From the NCBI RefSeq assembly GCF_044596045.1, contig NZ_CP138995.1, positions 2,852,001-2,916,000 of the forward strand: a stretch of DNA of 64,000 bases. Direction: 5' to 3'. Positions within the stretch are counted from its first letter, which is position 1, and each line of letters begins with the position of its first letter. Of the stretch, positions 17,443 through 25,437 are shown piece by piece. The translations under genes and the position numbers were made by a program. This stretch comes from Flagellimonas sp947499585. GTDB lineage: Bacteria; Bacteroidota; Bacteroidia; Flavobacteriales; Flavobacteriaceae. The notes under the pieces were generated by a model. It did not search any database and had not been told where the DNA came from. It saw only the letters and a list, made by a program, of their open reading frames with translations.

Positions 17443-18351
17443 TTAGAACACGGGGATTTGAGGTCTGGTCTTTACTCCTTGATCAATAATAGCAAGTACT
17501 CTATCACGTTCTTTGCCTTGAAGTGGTAACCTAGGCAGACGAACATTCTCGGTTCCTATGCCTGTGGCAACTTCCGCCAGTTTTATATTCTGAACCAACT
17601 GCGGATTAATGTCCAACTCCAACAAAGGCATAAACCAACGGTAAATAGCTGTAGCTTCTTCCACTCTACCAGCTTTTACCAATTCATAAATGGCAACGGT
17701 TTCTCTTGGAAAAGCGCATACCAAGCCTGCTACCCAGCCATCTGAGCCCATTAGTAAACTTTCCATTGCCAAGGTATCAACCCCGCAAAGGATTTTTAGT
17801 CTTTCGCCAAACCTATTTTTAATACGTGTTATGTTCGTGATATCTCTGGTAGATTCTTTAACTGCTTGTATGTTGTCATATTCCAATAATTCATCAAACA
17901 TATCTAGGGTGACTTCAATTTTATAATCCACAGGGTTGTTGTACACCATAATTGGTAATGAAGTACTTTGGGCAACCGCTTTAAAATAAGCCATTGTTTC
18001 ATAGTCTGTAGACTTGTAACGCATGGGCGGAAGCATCATAAGTCCCTTAGCTCCATATTTTTCCGCATTTTCTGCCGCCAGTATTGCCTTTTTTGTAGTT
18101 TGTTCGGCTATATTCATCACTACGGGAATCTTTCCATCTACCAAATTAACGGTATGCTCAATCAACGTTCGTTTTTCATCATCATCTAATGTGCTTGCTT
18201 CCCCAAGGGTACCTCCTAAAATGATGGCATTGGCTCCGGCTTCTATCTGAGCGTTTATATTTACCGCGAACATTTTCATGTCCAATTTGTCTTCTTGGGT
18301 AAATTTGGTGGTAACTGCAGGCATAACACCTTTCCAACTAAACTGTGTCAT
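17443..18351 (-). CDS. DapA-family lyase, probable pyrroline-4-hydroxy-2-carboxylate deaminase
   Basis: A 302-residue TIM barrel of the dihydrodipicolinate synthase/N-acetylneuraminate lyase family. The Schiff-base lysine is K165 in AVKESTRD, the tyrosine is in VYNNP (Y137), and the substrate-carboxylate loop is GGTLGEAS (residues 46-53). It is the first gene of the operon. With the epimerase and oxidoreductase, it would convert pyrroline-4-hydroxy-2-carboxylate to 2-oxoglutarate semialdehyde and ammonia. No semialdehyde dehydrogenase is found in the window, so the last step must be encoded elsewhere. Confidence 0.82.
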   Translation of the reverse strand: MTQFSWKGVMPAVTTKFTQEDKLDMKMFAVNINAQIEAGANAIILGGTLGEASTLDDDEKRTLIEHTVNLVDGKIPVVMNIAEQTTKKAILAAENAEKYGAKGLMMLPPMRYKSTDYETMAYFKAVAQSTSLPIMVYNNPVDYKIEVTLDMFDELLEYDNIQAVKESTRDITNITRIKNRFGERLKILCGVDTLAMESLLMGSDGWVAGLVCAFPRETVAIYELVKAGRVEEATAIYRWFMPLLELDINPQLVQNIKLAEVATGIGTENVRLPRLPLQGKERDRVLAIIDQGVKTRPQIPVF

Positions 18352-18371
18352 AGTTTACTTTTATTTTTTGT

Positions 18372-18379
18372 CAAAAATA
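18372..18379 (-). promoter_or_regulatory. -7 element TATTTTTG of the hydroxyproline operon
   Basis: A minus-strand match to TAnnTTTG, 20 bases before the deaminase start codon. No good -33 TTG is seen at the right spacing. Operator-like repeats begin about 30 bases further upstream, consistent with control by the divergent AraC protein. Confidence 0.5.
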
Positions 18380-18407
18380 GAGTTACATCTTCTTTTTAAA
18401 TTCCTGA

Positions 18408-18473
18408 AAATTATCTTATACTAGTATTATTTTATCCTATTATTCCAAATAATATATACTTTTAAGATAATTT
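18408..18473. promoter_or_regulatory. Operator-like repeats in the AraC/hydroxyproline intergenic region
   Basis: AAATTATCTTA (18408-18418) recurs as its exact reverse complement TAAGATAATTT (18463-18473). A third related copy, TTATCCTAT (18432-18440), is a direct repeat of TTATCTTAT (18411-18419) with a period of exactly 21 bases. Tandem half-sites two helical turns apart plus a distal inverted copy are typical of AraC-type operators. The binding protein is inferred to be the divergent regulator. Confidence 0.6.
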
Positions 18474-18481
18474 GAGAATAC

Positions 18482-19324
18482 ATGAAAGTATACACATTTA
18501 AGATACCCAAAAAACCTGGAGAAAATATCTCGGTGCAAAGTGATAAAGGACCGGCGTTTTACGATAAACTCCATCAGCACGGAGAAATTCAGATAAGTCA
18601 AATTCTTGAAGGTGCAGGAAAATTGATTGTTGGAGATAGCGTCCATTCATTCAAAAGCGGAGATTTCTTTATCATAGGGAGTGGAATGCCACATTTGTTC
18701 AAGAGTGCAGCCAGCTCTACAAACTCACATATGATTTCCCTCTTCTTTAGAAAGGATTCCTTTGGCAGTACTTTTTTCGACATTGAAGAAATGAAGGAAT
18801 TACAAAGTTTTTTTCTTCATGCCAAAACCGGCTTTAAGGTAATTTCCCCTAACCGTCCATTTATTGAAGATATGAAGGGTTTAATTTCTTCAGGGCATTT
18901 TTCAAGGTTTATGGTTTTGATTCGTTTACTTAAAAAACTAAGTGAATCTCAAAAAACGAAGCTTTCAGGATTTGTGCAACAAAAACAGCTATCCAATGAC
19001 CATGGTGAGCGGTTACGGGCTGTATTCGATTACGTAATGAAAAATTTCAATCAAAAAATTGAGCTGGATACCATTGCTAAATTAGCTCATATGACACCCA
19101 ATGCGTTCTGCAGGTTTTTCAAAGAAAGAACCAATAAAACTTTTTTCAGGTTTTTAATCGAAGTTAGGATTGAGCATGTATGCCAACTGCTTCTAAACCA
19201 TACGGACATGACTATTGTGGAGGCTGCCAATACCTCTGGGTTCAACTCCATTTCAAATTTTAATAGAAAGTTCAAGGAAATAAAGGGAATTAATCCAACC
19301 GAATATCTTCGACAATTAAATTAA
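18482..19324 (+). CDS. AraC-family transcriptional regulator of the hydroxyproline operon
   Basis: 280 residues. The N-terminal cupin sensor (about 1-110; KLHQHGEIQISQILEGAGKL, HSFKSGDFFIIGSGMPH) is followed by a linker. The C-terminal AraC domain has two helix-turn-helix units (IELDTIAKLAHMTPNAFCRFFK and MTIVEAANTSGFNSISNFNRKFK, ending GINPTEYLRQL). It is divergent from the deaminase gene, with 130 bases between that hold the repeats at 18408-18473. It probably activates the catabolic operon in the presence of a pathway substrate or intermediate. The ligand is unproven. Confidence 0.88.
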   Translation: MKVYTFKIPKKPGENISVQSDKGPAFYDKLHQHGEIQISQILEGAGKLIVGDSVHSFKSGDFFIIGSGMPHLFKSAASSTNSHMISLFFRKDSFGSTFFDIEEMKELQSFFLHAKTGFKVISPNRPFIEDMKGLISSGHFSRFMVLIRLLKKLSESQKTKLSGFVQQKQLSNDHGERLRAVFDYVMKNFNQKIELDTIAKLAHMTPNAFCRFFKERTNKTFFRFLIEVRIEHVCQLLLNHTDMTIVEAANTSGFNSISNFNRKFKEIKGINPTEYLRQLN

Positions 19325-19363
19325 ACATGCCATAAAAAATAAATACAGTTGCTATGGTTTCGT

Positions 19364-19371
19364 TATTTTTG
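19364..19371 (+). promoter_or_regulatory. -7 element TATTTTTG before the M28 peptidase gene
   Basis: A TAnnTTTG match 24 bases upstream of the ATG at 19396. It supports that start over the earlier in-frame ATG at 19354, which would lie upstream of the promoter element. No well-spaced -33 TTG is seen. Confidence 0.45.
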
Positions 19372-19395
19372 GGAAATTTTGATAACAAAATATCT

Positions 19396-20952
19396 ATGAA
19401 GAAAATAGCGCTGATTGTTTTTAGTCTTGCATTTTCCTGCAACACGGCTCAAAAAACAGTTTCTGAAGTTTCCAATACCGCAAAAGAAGCCGATCCTGTT
19501 GTATATGCGGAAACCATTACCCAAGATGAACTCAAGGAACATTTATATATATACGCTTCTGATGAGTTTGAAGGAAGGGAAACCGGACAGCCAGGGCAAA
19601 AAAAGGCTGTTGCTTACCTTAAAAATCAATATGAAGCTTTAGGTATTCCTGCTGCAAAAAAAGATGGCGACTATTTGCAAAATGTTCCGTTAGAAGTAAC
19701 TAAAGTTCCAGAAGGGAATATTCAAATTAATGATGCTGTTTTTCAAATAGGTGAAGATGTAGTCACATTTGATGCTGCAAGTGGCACTTACAATGATATT
19801 GTATATGTTGGGTACGGAATTGAAGATGGTGATTATTCTGACTACAAAGAGTTGGATGTAAAAGGAAAATTGGTTTTAATTAAATCTGGTGAACCTGTAA
19901 ATGCAGATGGAACCTATAGTCTTTCTGGAACCGATAAGAAATCCGCTTGGAGCAATATGTCCGAAGCCATGGGCAAAAAATCCAACCTTGCCATTGAGAA
20001 GGAAGCTGTAGGTGTTTTGTATTATGATACCCAAAACTACTTGAGATTTAAAGGTTATTTTGATTTTATGAAAAATAATAAAGGTGGAAAGATGTCTCTA
20101 AAGGAAGAGGTTACCAACAGTTTTATTGTTCTACTTAATCAAGAATCTTCCACAGCTATAATGCCGGACATTGAAAAAAACAATACGCCTAAATTAATTT
20201 CCACATCTATAAAACTCAATGCCACAAGCGGAAACGATGAAGTAAATTCTGAAAATGTAATTGCAATCATCAAAGGATCAGAAAAACCAGATGAATATGT
20301 AGTGGTGTCTTCCCATTTAGATCACATTGGCGTTACTGCCGATGGTCAAATAAATAATGGTGCTGATGATGATGGCTCTGGAAGTGTAGCACTGCTAGAA
20401 ATTGCGGAAGCTTTTAAAACCGCCAAAGAAGCTGGTCAAGGACCAAAACGTTCTATAGTGTTTTTGCATGTTACAGGTGAGGAAAAAGGGCTTTTGGGTT
20501 CAAAATATTATACAGACTATGATCCTGTTTTGCCATTGGCGCAAACCGTTGCAAACCTTAATATTGATATGATTGGTAGAATTGACCCAAAAAGAGAGGG
20601 AGACAGAAACTATTTATATTTGATTGGTTCTGACAAACTCAGTACGGATTTGCATAATCTTTCTGAGGAGGTCAATAAGAAATACACCAACATTGAGTTT
20701 GATTATACTTATAATGATGAAAATGATCCCAACAGGTTTTACTACAGGAGTGATCATTACAACTTTGCTAAAAACAACATTCCCATTATTTTCTACTTTA
20801 ATGGAACCCATGCAGATTATCATAGACCAGGAGACACACCTGATAAGATAAATTATGATCTTTTAGAAAATAGAACACGGCTTGTTTTTTATACGGCTTG
20901 GGAAGTTGCTAATAGGGAACATAAAGTAGTGGTGGACAAGGCCTCTAAGTAG
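19396..20952 (+). CDS. M28 family zinc metallopeptidase, lipoprotein
   Basis: 518 residues from the ATG at 19396, chosen because it starts a lipoprotein signal (MKKIALIVFSLAFSC, with the acylated Cys at residue 15); the frame is open 14 codons further upstream. A protease-associated (PA) domain is inserted at about 130-280. The M28 zinc site follows: SSHLDHIG (His), NNGADDDGSG (bridging Asp), HVTGEEKGLLGS (catalytic Glu pair), NIDMIGR and the last His in HADYHRPGDTP. It is likely an exported aminopeptidase on the cell envelope. A terminator shared with tRNA-His follows. Confidence 0.92.
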   Translation: MKKIALIVFSLAFSCNTAQKTVSEVSNTAKEADPVVYAETITQDELKEHLYIYASDEFEGRETGQPGQKKAVAYLKNQYEALGIPAAKKDGDYLQNVPLEVTKVPEGNIQINDAVFQIGEDVVTFDAASGTYNDIVYVGYGIEDGDYSDYKELDVKGKLVLIKSGEPVNADGTYSLSGTDKKSAWSNMSEAMGKKSNLAIEKEAVGVLYYDTQNYLRFKGYFDFMKNNKGGKMSLKEEVTNSFIVLLNQESSTAIMPDIEKNNTPKLISTSIKLNATSGNDEVNSENVIAIIKGSEKPDEYVVVSSHLDHIGVTADGQINNGADDDGSGSVALLEIAEAFKTAKEAGQGPKRSIVFLHVTGEEKGLLGSKYYTDYDPVLPLAQTVANLNIDMIGRIDPKREGDRNYLYLIGSDKLSTDLHNLSEEVNKKYTNIEFDYTYNDENDPNRFYYRSDHYNFAKNNIPIIFYFNGTHADYHRPGDTPDKINYDLLENRTRLVFYTAWEVANREHKVVVDKASK

Positions 20953-20975
20953 AAATGATTATTGTATTAAAGTAA

Positions 20976-21006
20976 AAAAGCCCTCTTTTGAAGAGGGCTT
21001 TTTTTT
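20976..21006. terminator. Bidirectional terminator between the M28 gene and tRNA-His
   Basis: AAAGCCCTCTT, loop TTG, AAGAGGGCTTT, with a T run after it on the plus strand and six T after it on the minus strand. It therefore serves both the M28 peptidase gene and the convergent tRNA-His, whose 3' end is one or two bases away. Confidence 0.88.
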
Positions 21007-21007
21007 G

Positions 21008-21082
21008 GGTGGAAGACGGGATTCGAACCCGCGACCCTCGGTACCACAAACCGATGCTCTAACCAACTGAGCTACAACCACC
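21008..21082 (-). tRNA. tRNA-His (anticodon GTG)
   Basis: The minus strand reads GGTGGTTGTAGCTC at the 5' end, with the extra G at position -1 that marks tRNA-His. The anticodon loop is TTGTGGT (GTG), the T loop is GGTTCGAATCC and the discriminator is C. Only one C of the CCA end is encoded. The acceptor stem GTGGTTG/CTTCCAC has two U-U oppositions at pairs 5-68 and 6-67 by my folding. A promoter lies at 21096-21126. Confidence 0.95.
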
Positions 21083-21411
21083 ATTTAAGCGGTTGCAAAA
21101 ATACTTTTTTTTATCAATTCAATCAAAAGAATTTGAACTTTACATTCACAAATAGTAAAAAGATTTGTTATCATTTCTTCTTTAGCATCTTCACGGTTTT
21201 GTATTTGTCTGTATTCAAACTAATAAATTATAGAGTACGTTTCTGAATAACCAATACTATTTTAAATATCCTCCATTATCGTATTTCTTATAAAACATCG
21301 ATGAAATGCACTCTTTGAAGGGCAAAACACACAATTATCGCTTGTTCACAACAATTAATTCCAAAAAAAACTATTGAAAACTATTTTTACTAATCAAGGT
21401 TTAAAGATTTT
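21083..21411. other. Intergenic region between tRNA-His and the TPR kinase
   Basis: This 329-base stretch holds the tRNA-His promoter at its left end. No coding frame is convincing. A TTCACAACA at 21345-21353 is the reverse complement of the TGTTGTGAA repeat found at 5711-5741, but it has no partner at 21 bases. No clear TAnnTTTG element for the kinase gene was found. Confidence 0.55.
21096..21126 (-). promoter_or_regulatory. Promoter of tRNA-His (TTG-N20-TATTTTTG)
   Basis: On the minus strand, TTG (21126-21124), a 20-base spacer and TATTTTTG (21103-21096) fit the Bacteroidota consensus. The -33 context TTTTGATTGA and the downstream TTTGCAACCGCTTAA are nearly identical to those at the tRNA-Met promoter at 58436-58466. 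Confidence 0.8.
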
Positions 21412-23499
21412 ATGTCCCAAATAAACCATTCCTTAAAGCTCCAATGTCTACTTGGAAAAGTAGTCATGGTTTTTTGTGCGCTACTATTTGCTTCTTCTGT
21501 TGAAGCCCAAAAAGATAAAAGAGATAGTATTGCATACAGATTAAAGCGCTTAGAATCCACAAATCGCTTCAACCCAAAGGATACCACACATATAAAATTG
21601 TTGTCAAGTCTAGCATTCTCTTATCGCTATATTAACAATGATAGTCTTTATTCAATCTCAAACAAGGTTTTAGTGCTTAGTGAAGCCGTAAACTTTACTT
21701 ATGGTAAAATTAGAGCCTTTCAAGCATTGGGGAATTATTATTCTGATGAAGGAGATCGTCAAAAATCCAAAAAATTGTTTAAAAAAGCCTTAAAATTGGC
21801 AGGAGATGCAGAGGACAAAGAATCCGAACTAAGCATTATCAATGGTTTGGCAAATGATTATCGTGACGATGGCAACTTTGCTGAAGCATTAAACATGAAT
21901 TTAAAAGGAATTGATGTTGCCAAACTGATTGACAGTAAACCAATGCTTTCTATTCTCAATGAAAATATTGCCGGTTTGTATGCCGACCAAAAGGACTTTG
22001 ATAATGCGCTCATTTTTTATGATACGGTACAGGCAATAAACAAAGCGTTGGGCAATGACAAAATTCATGCCGAGACCCAGAGCAATATGGCTTCGCTATA
22101 CAAAGATTCTGAGAACTTTGATCATGCTATGTTCAACATCAACAAAAGTATTACCACATTTGAAAAACTTAAAATCTATGATTGGTTGGCCTATGCCTAC
22201 CAGGTAAAAGGGAGTATTTATCTGGAGCAAAAAAAGTACCAATGGGCATTGTACTGGTACGATCAAAGTAACTTGTTACATGACCAACAATTGGATGATG
22301 ATAGGGAAAAAATTCAATTGCTCAACGGTATGGCCAAAGTATATTTAGGCTTGGGAAGGGATAGCCTTTCTTTACAATATGCAAATGTTGGTTTACAATT
22401 ATCTGAAAAAATTAAATCATTACAAGGCCAAATAGATTGTTCTGAAACTTTGTACGAGCTATATAAAAACAAAGAGGACCATACTCGTGCGCTAACTTAT
22501 TTAGAAACCTTTACAAAACTTTCAGACTCTCTTTCTAAAGACAAGAACAAGCAAAGTCTTTCTTTATTAAAGACTAAAATGCAATACGAACAAGAGAAGC
22601 AAGAACTTATCGCCTCTAATGAAGTGGCACTGGCTAAACAAAGAAGCTATATCTATCTTGCCATAGCAATATTGATAATCCTAGCTATCATTACGTTCAT
22701 AATAAGGCGCAGTGAGCATATTCAGAAAAAGCTGAACAAGGAGCTACAAGAAAAATCTGAAGTGGTAAGTGAAAGAGAGTCCCAGCTAAATGAAATCAAT
22801 AAAACGAAAACCAAACTGTTTTCTATTATTGGTCATGACTTAAGAGGTCCTATAGGTGCATTGCAAGGAATTTTAAAATTGTTTACCGACGGTGAGATTG
22901 GAAAAAACGAGTTCATCTCGTTTATACCCAAATTAAAATCCGATGTGGAGAATATATCTTTTGCTTTAAACAATCTACTGTCATGGGGGCAGACACAACT
23001 TAATGGTGTAGTTACCAAGCCCAAAAGAATTTCTTTGGATAAATTAGTTAGTGGAAACGTGAGTTTACTCTCGGAAGTAGCCGCTGGTAAATCCATAAAA
23101 ATAATAAATCAATTACCAGAAAATCCACTTATTTGGGCCGACCAAAATCAAATTGATATTGTCATTAGAAATCTGATGAGTAATGCAATCAAGTTTACTC
23201 CAGAAGATGGTCTCATAACTATTGAAGCTGAAGAGAAAAGAGATGTGTGGCAAATTATGATTCGCGATACCGGAATTGGCATGAATAAAGAAATTCAGAA
23301 AAAAATCTTTACGGACACAACCAATATCACCACTTATGGTACCAATAACGAAAGAGGTACGGGTCTGGGGCTTTCGCTATGTAAAGAAATGATTCTAAAA
23401 AATAATGGCGAAATTTGGGTAGAAAGCGTGTTACGCAAAGGGTCTTCCTTTTATTTTACCGTGCCAAAAGCTGAAAATAGGTACCAAAAAGCTGGGTAG
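21412..23499 (+). CDS. TPR-containing sensor histidine kinase, classical HisKA type
   Basis: 695 residues. A signal peptide (VVMVFCALLFASSVEAQ, ending near residue 33) leads to a periplasmic TPR array at about 50-370 and a coiled coil. A membrane segment lies near 410-430 (SYIYLAIAILIILAIITFII). The cytoplasmic kinase has the H-box SIIGHDLRGPIGALQG, N-box RNLMSNAIKFTPEDG, G1 RDTGIGM and G2 GTGLGLSLCKEMI. No receiver domain or adjacent response regulator exists, so it is an orphan kinase here. It abuts the convergent bshB1 gene with no space between stop codons. Confidence 0.9.
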   Translation: MSQINHSLKLQCLLGKVVMVFCALLFASSVEAQKDKRDSIAYRLKRLESTNRFNPKDTTHIKLLSSLAFSYRYINNDSLYSISNKVLVLSEAVNFTYGKIRAFQALGNYYSDEGDRQKSKKLFKKALKLAGDAEDKESELSIINGLANDYRDDGNFAEALNMNLKGIDVAKLIDSKPMLSILNENIAGLYADQKDFDNALIFYDTVQAINKALGNDKIHAETQSNMASLYKDSENFDHAMFNINKSITTFEKLKIYDWLAYAYQVKGSIYLEQKKYQWALYWYDQSNLLHDQQLDDDREKIQLLNGMAKVYLGLGRDSLSLQYANVGLQLSEKIKSLQGQIDCSETLYELYKNKEDHTRALTYLETFTKLSDSLSKDKNKQSLSLLKTKMQYEQEKQELIASNEVALAKQRSYIYLAIAILIILAIITFIIRRSEHIQKKLNKELQEKSEVVSERESQLNEINKTKTKLFSIIGHDLRGPIGALQGILKLFTDGEIGKNEFISFIPKLKSDVENISFALNNLLSWGQTQLNGVVTKPKRISLDKLVSGNVSLLSEVAAGKSIKIINQLPENPLIWADQNQIDIVIRNLMSNAIKFTPEDGLITIEAEEKRDVWQIMIRDTGIGMNKEIQKKIFTDTTNITTYGTNNERGTGLGLSLCKEMILKNNGEIWVESVLRKGSSFYFTVPKAENRYQKAG

Positions 23500-24222
23500 T
23501 TAAATAAGGTCATCTAGGTTATCCACTCCAACAAAACGTTCTGCGTTAAACCCTTCCGCGTGTTCCACGCCAATAAGCCTTCCTAAATCCCTAGCTCTGT
23601 AGTTTACACTATCTATAAAGTTTTTACTACTGATAGGTGTTTCAGGCTCATTACTACTTGGGTCAAAAAATTGTGATCCATAAGCCAAAATAGACTCTGT
23701 CTTTTTTTCAATAAATCCTGATACATCCACTGCAAAATCCGGTTCCAAATTTTTCCATTGTATAAAATGATAGACAACCTTTGGGCGCCAGGCTTCTTGC
23801 CATTCATCATCGCCGTCCATTTTAGTATCTATCTTCACCAGACCGCTCAAAAAACAGGCATCACTTACCAATTTGCTTCCTTTGGGATGATCAATATGCC
23901 TGTCATCAATAGCGTTACAGAGAACAATTTCAGGGCGGTATTTACGAATCATTTTAATGATTTCCAGCTGGTGCTCCTTATCATTTACAAAAAATCCATC
24001 TGCAAATTCCATATTTTCCCGAACTGTAATTCCCAGAATTTCAGCAGCTTTGGTTGCCTCTTTATCCCTAATTTCTGCTGACCCCCTTGTTCCCAATTCG
24101 CCTCGGGTCAAATCAATTATTCCCACCTTTTTTCCTCTGGAAACTTCTTTGGCTATTGTGCCACCGGCACCTAATTCTGCATCATCAGGATGTGCTCCAA
24201 ATACTAAAATATCTAATTTCAT
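23500..24222 (-). CDS. bshB1: Bacillithiol biosynthesis deacetylase BshB1
   Basis: A 240-residue LmbE/PIG-L-type zinc deacetylase that removes acetyl from GlcNAc-malate in bacillithiol synthesis. The signature is FGAHPDDAELGAGGTIA, with the zinc ligands His-Pro-Asp-Asp, LTRGELGTRG, NAIDDRHIDHPKGSKL (His ligand) and the C-terminal GVEHAEGF typical of BshB1. The frame opens at TTG (24225), but the next codon is ATG at 24222, which is used. BshA and BshC are not in the window. The neighbouring PLP enzyme acts on sulfur amino acids, which may be related through cysteine supply. Confidence 0.9.
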   Translation of the reverse strand: MKLDILVFGAHPDDAELGAGGTIAKEVSRGKKVGIIDLTRGELGTRGSAEIRDKEATKAAEILGITVRENMEFADGFFVNDKEHQLEIIKMIRKYRPEIVLCNAIDDRHIDHPKGSKLVSDACFLSGLVKIDTKMDGDDEWQEAWRPKVVYHFIQWKNLEPDFAVDVSGFIEKKTESILAYGSQFFDPSSNEPETPISSKNFIDSVNYRARDLGRLIGVEHAEGFNAERFVGVDNLDDLI

Positions 24223-24232
24223 CAATGTGTTG

Positions 24233-25402
24233 TTATGCTGGCACAGCCATAGATTTCACTTTTGAAATGGCCTGTTCAATATCCCCTACTAAGTCTTCTA
24301 TTTCTTCTATACCTAACGAGAATCTTATCAACGAATCTTTAATCCCTTGTTTTTTGCGATCCTCAGGGCTCATTAGAGCATGAGAAGTTTTTGTAGGTGA
24401 AAGAACGGTACTTTCAATCCCAGCCAAACTCATAGATGGTTTTATGAGTTTAAGGTGTTTAAAAAATAAGGAGGTATCAATTTCAGAATTCAATTCAAAA
24501 GAGAGCATTCCGCCAAATCCTTTCATCTGAGATTTTGCCAGTGCATGGCCTGGATGGGTTTCAAGCCCAGGGTAATATACATTTTCAATATCTTTGCTTG
24601 CGCTTAAATATGTTGCCATTTTCATGGCGTTGTCATTTTGTGCATTTACTCGAATACCCATTGTTTTAATACTACGCTCCAAAAGCCAAACAGTATAATC
24701 ACTTAAACTGCCTCCAAAACAAATGGCCGTCTGAAAAACCTTATCCATGTACTCTTGCGAAGCCGCAATAACACCTGCACAGATATCTGAATGTCCACCC
24801 ATATATTTTGTGGCGCTGTGTAAAATAACATCTATTCCAAAATCGATTGGATTCTGATTTATTGGGCTTGCGAAAGTATTGTCTATCATTGATACAATCC
24901 CATGTTTTTTGGCCAATTGTCCAATACCAGCTAAATCTGTAATCGTCAACAGTGGGTTAGATGGCGTTTCTATATAAATCACCTTGGTATTTGTCTTGAT
25001 TTCTTTTTCAAAATCATCAACATTCCACCCATCTGTAAACGAATAGCTGATTCCATATTTTTCAAATTGGGTAACCGCGAAATTATAAGTGCCACCATAC
25101 AATGTTTGCTGCAATACAATATGATCACCGGCCTGCAAAAAGGCCATTAACCCAGTACTGATGGCAGCCATACCGCTTCCAAAAATCAAAGCAGCTTCGG
25201 CATGTTCCAAAGCCGCTAATTTTTTGCACAATGCTTCTTGATTGGGCGTATTAAAGTATCTAGGATAACGCTTTATATCTACATCTTCAAATGCATATGA
25301 AGTACTCATATATAAAGGCGAAACAGCGCCTTTAAATTGAGTATCCTCTAATTCTCCTGTATGGGTGCAAGTGGTATTTATACCTTTTTGATTTATATTC
25401 AT
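24233..25402 (-). CDS. Cys/Met metabolism PLP-dependent trans-sulfuration enzyme
   Basis: 389 residues, fold type I PLP enzyme of the cystathionine gamma-synthase / gamma-lyase / methionine gamma-lyase group. The PLP lysine is in HSATKYMGGHSD near residue 200, the phosphate-binding GSGMAAIS is near 75-85, DNTFASP holds the cofactor Asp, and the Tyr is in LYGGTYN. The usual Tyr/Arg pair in the family's YSRxxNPT motif appears here as YPRYFNTPNQEAL. Which sulfur substrate is used cannot be decided from sequence. It lies ten bases upstream of bshB1 and is probably co-transcribed with it. Confidence 0.85.
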   Translation of the reverse strand: MNINQKGINTTCTHTGELEDTQFKGAVSPLYMSTSYAFEDVDIKRYPRYFNTPNQEALCKKLAALEHAEAALIFGSGMAAISTGLMAFLQAGDHIVLQQTLYGGTYNFAVTQFEKYGISYSFTDGWNVDDFEKEIKTNTKVIYIETPSNPLLTITDLAGIGQLAKKHGIVSMIDNTFASPINQNPIDFGIDVILHSATKYMGGHSDICAGVIAASQEYMDKVFQTAICFGGSLSDYTVWLLERSIKTMGIRVNAQNDNAMKMATYLSASKDIENVYYPGLETHPGHALAKSQMKGFGGMLSFELNSEIDTSLFFKHLKLIKPSMSLAGIESTVLSPTKTSHALMSPEDRKKQGIKDSLIRFSLGIEEIEDLVGDIEQAISKVKSMAVPA

Positions 25403-25437
25403 TGCTGTAAAACTTTAGGTTAAAGATACAAAACCAC

